Part shown: piece by piece, positions 58,187-64,000 of the stretch
Numbering within the stretch: position 1 is the first letter of the stretch
How the letters are laid out: each line of letters begins with the position of its first letter
DNA from: Raphanus sativus
Lineage: Eukaryota; Streptophyta; Magnoliopsida; Brassicales; Brassicaceae
Length of the DNA stretch: 64,000 bases
Reading direction: 5' to 3'
NCBI RefSeq assembly: GCF_000801105.2
Contig: NW_026615419.1
Span: 1-64,000 of the forward strand
Position numbers and translations under genes: made by a program
The notes under the pieces: generated by a model
Database searches by the model: none
Seen by the model: the letters and a program-made list of their open reading frames with translations, nothing else
Told to the model about the DNA's origin: nothing

Positions 58187-58330
58187 TTTTTTTGTCAACC
58201 TTGGGCCACAACTGGCCGGCCCATTAGCCTAATCTCTACAATTAAATTGTAGAGTCGGGGACTCGATCCCTGGTGTGATGGTGTCTGTCTTCTGTGGACT
58301 TATCATTTGCCACTAGACCAAGATCACTTC
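58187..58330 (-). mobile_element. tRNA-derived SINE, second copy
   Basis: Same element as 8757-8900, with A-box-like TGGTCTAGTGGC, B-box-like GGGATCGAGTCCC and A-tail. The target duplication differs by one base here (ACTATTTAAAATAGTCT left, ACTACTTAAAATAGTCT right). It was therefore inserted before the segment was duplicated. Confidence 0.78.
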
Positions 58331-58686
58331 ACTACTTAAAATAGTCTAATCAGTGCTTTTTATGAGTCTGGAATTGTTTTACCTTTTTTATGTTTTCTAT
58401 TAATATTTCTGGTTTTTCTTAGGGTTTTTAATATTATCATTTGCTATTATCAATTTAATAATAAATAATAAAATCCAGATTCCAAAATGTCGATCATGTT
58501 TATTTGTCTATTTATTTTCCATGTTTAGTTTAATATTCGGTTTTAAAATTACATGGTATTCTAATCAAATAAACAACTACATAAAGAATTAAATATACTT
58601 TTCTAATATAAAACCAATGCAGAATTTTAGAACACAAACAACAATCACTTGAAAACTATATGAAAAAAATTATCAAACCCGCGCGT

Positions 58687-58718
58687 AATCGCGCGGGTCA
58701 AAATCTAGTTTATATGCA
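58687..58718 (+). mobile_element. Helitron 3' terminus, second copy
   Basis: Same CCGCGCG / CGCGCGG hairpin, then TCAAAATCTAG|T as at 9247-9278. The stem begins a few bases earlier, at about 58677. Confidence 0.7.
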
Positions 58719-59230
58719 ATTTATAGTACGACGACGTTCGTTGTAATAAAAAAAAAGTTAAACGTTGTAATTAAAAAAAAAAATGAACCCGCAAGCACAT
58801 GGGCTCGTACTCGGGTTTTGTTTATCTATAGAGGGGGAGGGACGCCACTGGGCCAATTACTTTTTATCGTTTATTGTTCAACAAGAATAATAATTAAATA
58901 CAATTTAGTCTTGTCGAAACCTTAAAGCAAAACGACATCGTAATGTACCAAATTATTTTTCTTCTTTTTGATATAATCGGCGCTGGGAGACTGCCGCATT
59001 TATTCTCACTTTTCCAAAATCTCCTACGGCTAAGCAGATTTGAGAGAAGACTTTGATATAATCGGCGTTGCGCGAATCACTGAATCGGCCAATCGGCGTT
59101 GCGCGAATCACTGAATCGGCCAAAACTTCGATCACCCAAGCAGACAGGTACATCAAATGCTAAGCCGACACTATTATCTTTCCTTTTGATTGGCGTGACT
59201 TCAGACTGTTTTTATCTTTTATTTTGTAGT
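58719..59230. promoter_or_regulatory. 5' region of DUF1985 gene, second copy
   Basis: Counterpart of 9279-9799, including the perfect 31-bp tandem duplication at about 59066-59127 and the acceptor-like TTTATTTTGTAG before the ATG. Confidence 0.4.
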
Positions 59231-61468
59231 ATGAAGAGGTTTATCATTAATTTGCCGCCCAAACTTTGGTTTGGTGAAGAGGTTTATAGGATATGTGGTA
59301 AGATAGAGGCAAAGTGTAACTATGAAGGAAACTGTAGATACACTAAACAAGATTTTGTCAGATAGAGAACTCAATTGGTTCATCGAGCATCCCCAATTTT
59401 CGCACATTTTCCATATGAAACAAGAGGGGTTTCGTAAGCACATGGGTGTTTGGTTGTTACTTCACCGAACAGCCAAAACAATGATGCTAGACGAGTGCTG
59501 GTTCATTGTGAACGGTATTCCGATAAGATACTCGGTTAGAGAGCATGCTCTAATCACCGGGTTGTCGTGTGGTCCGCTTCCAGATAATTACGATAGAAAG
59601 TCGAGTCGTTGTGACTTTATCAAAAAAACATTTTGGAAGGACCTCCAAAATAGATTTCTTAACTGTGAAGAAGAAGTTAGAGGCTATGACAGAAGAAGAA
59701 GGTGAAGGTGATGATCGCTTAAAAATTGCTGTCTTGTACTTCTTGACATCTGTTATCGCCGGAAAGAAGAAACAGATTACAAAAATAGATGACTTTTTGG
59801 TAAACATAGTTGATGATCTGCCTCTTTGTAGACGCTTTCCTTGGGGAAGCTATACGTTTAAGAACTATGTTGCAAAAATCCGAAACTATGTAGAAAACCA
59901 GAAAGGCATTCCGAATACTTCATTTTGTTTTGAGGGATTCTACCTTGGTTTGGAGGTATATACTTTTCTTATCTCTTTAGAATTTTTCTGGTTTGCATAG
60001 ATTTTTTTTTCTGATCTTTTGAGTCATTTGCAGCGCTTGGCGTTTGAGAGCATTCCAAACCCGAAGAATTCACATCTAAAAGATGTAGCGGAAGCAAATA
60101 ATGCATGTCCTCGAATGTGCAAAAGTCATTTCGTTGACTACGATCTCAGAGGTTTTCCTCTGGAGCGCATATATGAGCATCTTGGCGAAACCAAGGTTAG
60201 TCGAGCTTCTCAACCTATTCTCTTCTCAATCCAACATATTGGTTCTGAAAACTATTTTAATAGGAAATACACAGTATGGCCATAAATTTTGTAACTATTT
60301 TTATAGGAAATTCAGAGTATCTTGGAACCTGAAGCAGATGAACAACATCTTGTGGCCAACATAGTTGAAAACGCTGATTATGTTGACAGAAGAGTTACCT
60401 GGAATGCTGCTCTAAGAGATAATCAGGTCGTGTGTTGGGAAGATCTCTATGATAGAGATGTGTCAAATCGAGAAATAGAAATGACGACGAAAGAAAATGA
60501 TAAAGAAGCTCAAGTTGGGAGAAGAGGTCAAGTTCAGAAAGCAGTGCCAAGAAAAAAAGATGACAGATATATGAATCGCCTTAAACGGCAGCTTTACCGG
60601 AGAATTGACCAGAGGGTTGCGGAAGTGGGAAAAAGTCTTCTGAATCCGTCTCAGTCTAATATCGAGGAAAGAGAAGAGGAAAGAGAACAGGGGCTAGGGA
60701 CTGTAGGTGGAATGGATCATTTTGCTCGCGAAGTTCTAAAGAATGTTACTCCCATGCACCCTTCAGCGTCTCGTTCTCCTACAATTCCCGTGATTGACGC
60801 AGGAAAGCAGAAGGGAACGCGTGAGATTTTGAAGTGCTACTTGATCAACCCTAATGGTAGTAAGGATGTTGTTGCAATAGGGGTTAGAGATCCAAGCCGT
60901 TTAGTTATCCACAGTGTACCCGTGAAGCCTCATGAAGTTGTTGTGACAATTTCTGAGGTCAAGATAGACATACCTGTTTGGGAACCAAAAGATGACGTTG
61001 AGATGCTAAGTAATGCAGTTGGCGCATACATTGTCTGGCCAAGGACAGTGTATTACCTTATGAGGATGAGGATGAAGAATACAAGGAAGAAGACAAGGAC
61101 AATCTCTATCAAAGCGACCAACGCACAAGAAAAAGAAAAAGAGGAAAAGCAGAAGAGTCACCGCAGCGATATGATACGTCTCAGAGTTTACAGCCTTCAT
61201 ATTCCCCTCTTTTCAGTCTCTCGACGAGCCGGAACAGACGGGAGCGAACCAAGAAGATGACGGTCAGCTACAGCTTCATGAGAAGCCATTGAAGGTCTAT
61301 GTGAGGCAAGAGAGAGTGACTTGTTTCTTTGAGAGGCTGGTGGGCAATGAGCAGGTTGCACTCAGGACACGAAATCAACTTGGAAATGGAAGGAAGAAGC
61401 CATATATAACCCAGGGTGGACGCAAAATTTATAGTCCAGACAGGTTCACGTTTGCCACATATGAGTAA
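59231..61468 (+). pseudogene. DUF1985-domain gene, copy A-prime (several frameshifts)
   Basis: Exons 59231-59955, 60034-60195 and 60307-61468 by homology with 9800-12036. Exon 1 has two 1-bp insertions (a G near 59324 and an A in the run at about 59621-59628), so it does not return to frame; exon 3 has 1-bp losses near 61042 and near 61205. The CGA codon that is TGA in copy A is intact here (about 61166). So the two copies carry different lesions. Confidence 0.75.
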
Positions 61469-61829
61469 ATGGACGCTGGTTCTGATGTTTAAGACACAGA
61501 AGTTTGAGTTGACTCTGTGTTTCAAATGGTCCGTTATTAATGAGATTTAATAAATTTCAAATAATTCCAATGTCAATGTATGTAATATAATACATGAGAT
61601 AAAGTTACTTTATCAAATGTACTTCACTTAATAGTTAAAAGATGGATGATGTCTCACCAGCCATTATTCATTTAAAAACAACCAGACTTCAGCTTTTGAA
61701 GGGTTACGCAATACCTCATGATTTAGTTTGTAGCAAGAGCATACTTTCGAAACATTCCATTTCCAGTAGAGTTTAACAAGAAGAACGGGACAGAATCGTA
61801 ACAAGTTTAACTAGTGCGGATTACATCAG
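61469..61829. other. Convergent 3' intergenic region, second copy
   Basis: Counterpart of 12037-12409. No gene seen. Confidence 0.5.
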
Positions 61830-63112
61830 CTAGACAAACTTAGAAATCATACAAACATTCCAAAAAGAACCACCACCAGTCCTGGTCGTAGAGTTTGCAT
61901 GCATTTCCCCCGGTAGAGATGACAGCATATTGCTAACAGATTCATACATACTTGAGCCGAGGCTTACTGGATCAATATGCACTATCACAAGAGCGATGGG
62001 AGCCAATGCTGCTATTGTTACGATCACGGCAGCCTCGTCTAAATCGGTAATGTCCTTCTCCGGACTATTAGTCAATTTGCACATCCATTTATACAACTTG
62101 TCGGCAATCATAATAATTTTGTTTCTGAATTCCAGATTCTGACTACTCTTATTCAGAATGTACTGTTTTGTAGCCCTTCCTGCAGACTCTACTGTTTCTT
62201 TAACGAAGAGAGTAGTTCCCATGATGACAATATCACCAAGATTACCGGAATCGCGACTGGTTTGGCCACCATCCAATTTTTCCATAAGTCTAATTGTAGC
62301 CATTGTCTTCTCCTTAAGCAAGATATCATTGTTGGCCAGAGACTGTCTAAGCTCATCCAATGCTTTATATGCAATTTCTGTGTCCACCTCTCTCCGCTTC
62401 AATCTTTTTGCAACATCTGCCTCCACATTTTGGGCCGTCTCTTTAGTAAAGATTCCTCCTCTTCCAAACCAACACAGTTTTCAGTTTCATCCTCTCTCTG
62501 CTTCAATTTGTTTGCAAGACTTGACTCCGCATTTTGGGTCGTCTCATGAGTAAGGCTTTCTCTTCCAACATCAACACATTTTTCAATTTGATCTATAAGA
62601 CCTTGAAATTTGTCTGGCGGGATGGAGGACGTAACAGGGAATGTCCTCCTAGTACTAAGCCATTGGTTTCTTAACAAGTAATGATAGGAGAGAGCACTAA
62701 CTCCACTTCGTTGTTTTGAGCTGACAAAAAATAAAAGAGAAATTAACTCAAATTGCATAATCAACTCAAGGTATCAAAATTAATGCCGCCAAACAAAAGA
62801 AAAAAGAACACAGAGAAGACAAAAAACTAGTAATACTAACAAAAATCATCAAACAAGAAAATGTTCCAAAGAAGGAAGAGCACAATCATAGCGAATTCGA
62901 GACCATAACCCCGGTTCACGCACAATGAGAATCTCAGGTTTCTTCTCTATTGTGAAGAACAATTGTGCTTTGATGGTTTGATTAGAGGGGTGAAGCTATT
63001 ATATAAACGCTACAGTATAAAAGATAGAAATAGAAGATGAACAAAGGATATTGAGATGCTAACCTTTCTATCAACTCTTTCTTATTGAACCGAACTTGTA
63101 AATAGACCGCAT
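61830..63112 (-). pseudogene. Mitochondrial-type membrane protein gene, copy A-prime (frameshifted)
   Basis: Counterpart of 12410-13683. Exon 1 (about 63064-63112) has lost one A, giving MRSIYKFGSIRKS then a stop before the donor. Exon 2 has lost one A near 62468, in the second 34-residue repeat, and one T near 61905, which changes the C-terminus. The repeat alignment shows that the frame of copy A is the ancestral one at 62468. Confidence 0.75.
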
Positions 63113-63579
63113 TGTGTTGAGGAAGAGACCACCAGTAGGGTCTCGCAAGCAACCGAAAAGAACTGAAACCCGAATTTAATCCGAACCGAACCCGACCCGA
63201 CCCCGAAATACCCAAAACGTCCATGTCTAGTCAAATCTTCTCTTTCCACCTTTTTATTCGACCGAGACAGTTTTTTCCTCTCTTTTTTTGGTCCAAACAC
63301 GGTCAAATACAGATGGGAAGAGAGTTACTCCCACTCCATCTATCTCTTTTTTTTCTCTTTTCCCCAGCATTTAGGATTAATTGCAACATGATGCCATCTT
63401 TACATTAGGGTTTTCAAAATTTGCTTCTTTTTTTATGAAAATGCCATAAAACATGAGAACATGTTCTCACTTTTTCTTCTCTTTTTTCTACTTTATTTTT
63501 TTTTATTTATATTTATTTTGAGTGCACTAGGGAAGAGCTCTCATTGCTCATACTCTCAAGGACATATACACGGACGAGC
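63113..63579. promoter_or_regulatory. Shared upstream region of the divergent pair, copy A-prime (short form)
   Basis: 467 bp against 1,293 in copy A. The left part joins directly to the right arm of the GAACCCG element at about 63153, so a deletion with little homology is likely in this copy. Otherwise it matches. Confidence 0.5.
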
Positions 63580-64000
63580 ATGTTCTCTGTTTCCCGGATT
63601 ATTTCAAGGTTTCATATGTAAGAATCTCTTGTTTGGTTTTGTTGTTCAAAATTTATGGTCTTTGCAGAGAAATTGAAAGCTACTTAGGCTTTTTGATTGC
63701 CAATGAACGATCTGTTGAATTGGATTATGCAATTAAGCTCTTGCTTTATTTTAAGCTTTATGGTCTTTGCTGAGAAATTGAAGCTACTTAGGAATTTGAT
63801 TGGCAATGAAACGATCTGTTGAGTTGGATTATGCAATTAATTTCTTGTTTGTTCTGTTGTTCAAAGTTTATGGTCTTTGCTGGGAAATTGAAAGCTACAT
63901 AGGGTTTTGATTGCCGGTGAAACGATCTGTTGAGTTGAATTATGAAATTTTGTATTAAAGAATCTCTCTTTTTTTCTTTAATTTCTAGGGCCCAGGCACT
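63580..64000 (+). CDS. Putative mitochondrial protein, paralogue, copy A-prime (cut by window end)
   Basis: Exon 1 63580-63617 (MFSVSRIISRFH) and donor GTAAGA are as in copy A; the intron with its three ~110-bp repeats runs to 63988 and exon 2 starts at 63989. Only 12 bases of exon 2 lie inside the window. Confidence 0.6.

Overview
The window is eukaryotic nuclear DNA, most likely pericentromeric heterochromatin of a Brassicaceae plant (Brassica/Raphanus type). The evidence is intron-bearing genes with GT-AG junctions, an Athila-type Ty3/gypsy element primed by tRNA-Asp, a Tat-type gypsy element nested inside it, a Helitron end, a tRNA-derived SINE, a DUF1985-type gene and long tandem repeats. 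Nothing bacterial or CRISPR-like is present.

Layout: (1) 1-1754 is the edge of a tandem-repeat array. (2) 1755-15764 is a genic island 'A': a NEN-like exonuclease-domain gene (minus), a solitary fragment of a Tat-type antisense ORF, a fold-back repeat cluster, a SINE, a Helitron 3' end, a DUF1985 gene (plus), and a divergent pair of related genes for probably mitochondrial proteins (12410-13683 minus, 14977-15764 plus). (3) 15765-18386 is AT-rich with a histone H2A pseudogene. (4) 18387-40145 is an Athila element on the minus strand with 5-bp target duplications; a Tat element on the plus strand (27757-37360), also with 5-bp target duplications, is inserted in its gag-pol frame. (5) 40146-41420 is a spacer ending in a probable copia-type 3' remnant. 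(6) 41421-51216 is a large tandem-repeat array with an internal orientation switch. (7) 51217-64000 is 'A-prime', a second direct copy of island A running off the window end.

A and A-prime are about 49.45 kb apart in the same orientation and nearly identical, differing by scattered SNPs, many 1-bp homopolymer indels and a few larger indels, one about 0.84 kb. Either this is a recent tandem segmental duplication or two haplotypes were joined in assembly. The two copies are damaged in a complementary way: the NEN-like gene is open only in A-prime, the mitochondrial-type gene only in A, and the DUF1985 gene is broken differently in each. The NEN-like protein has lost the acidic residues of exonuclease motif I, so even the open copy is probably not catalytic.

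The retroelements are young: LTR pairs are nearly identical and target duplications are perfect. Both have disabling frameshifts or stops. Coding calls were made by reading frames and splice sites by eye; family names rest on recognised motifs, not on a database search.
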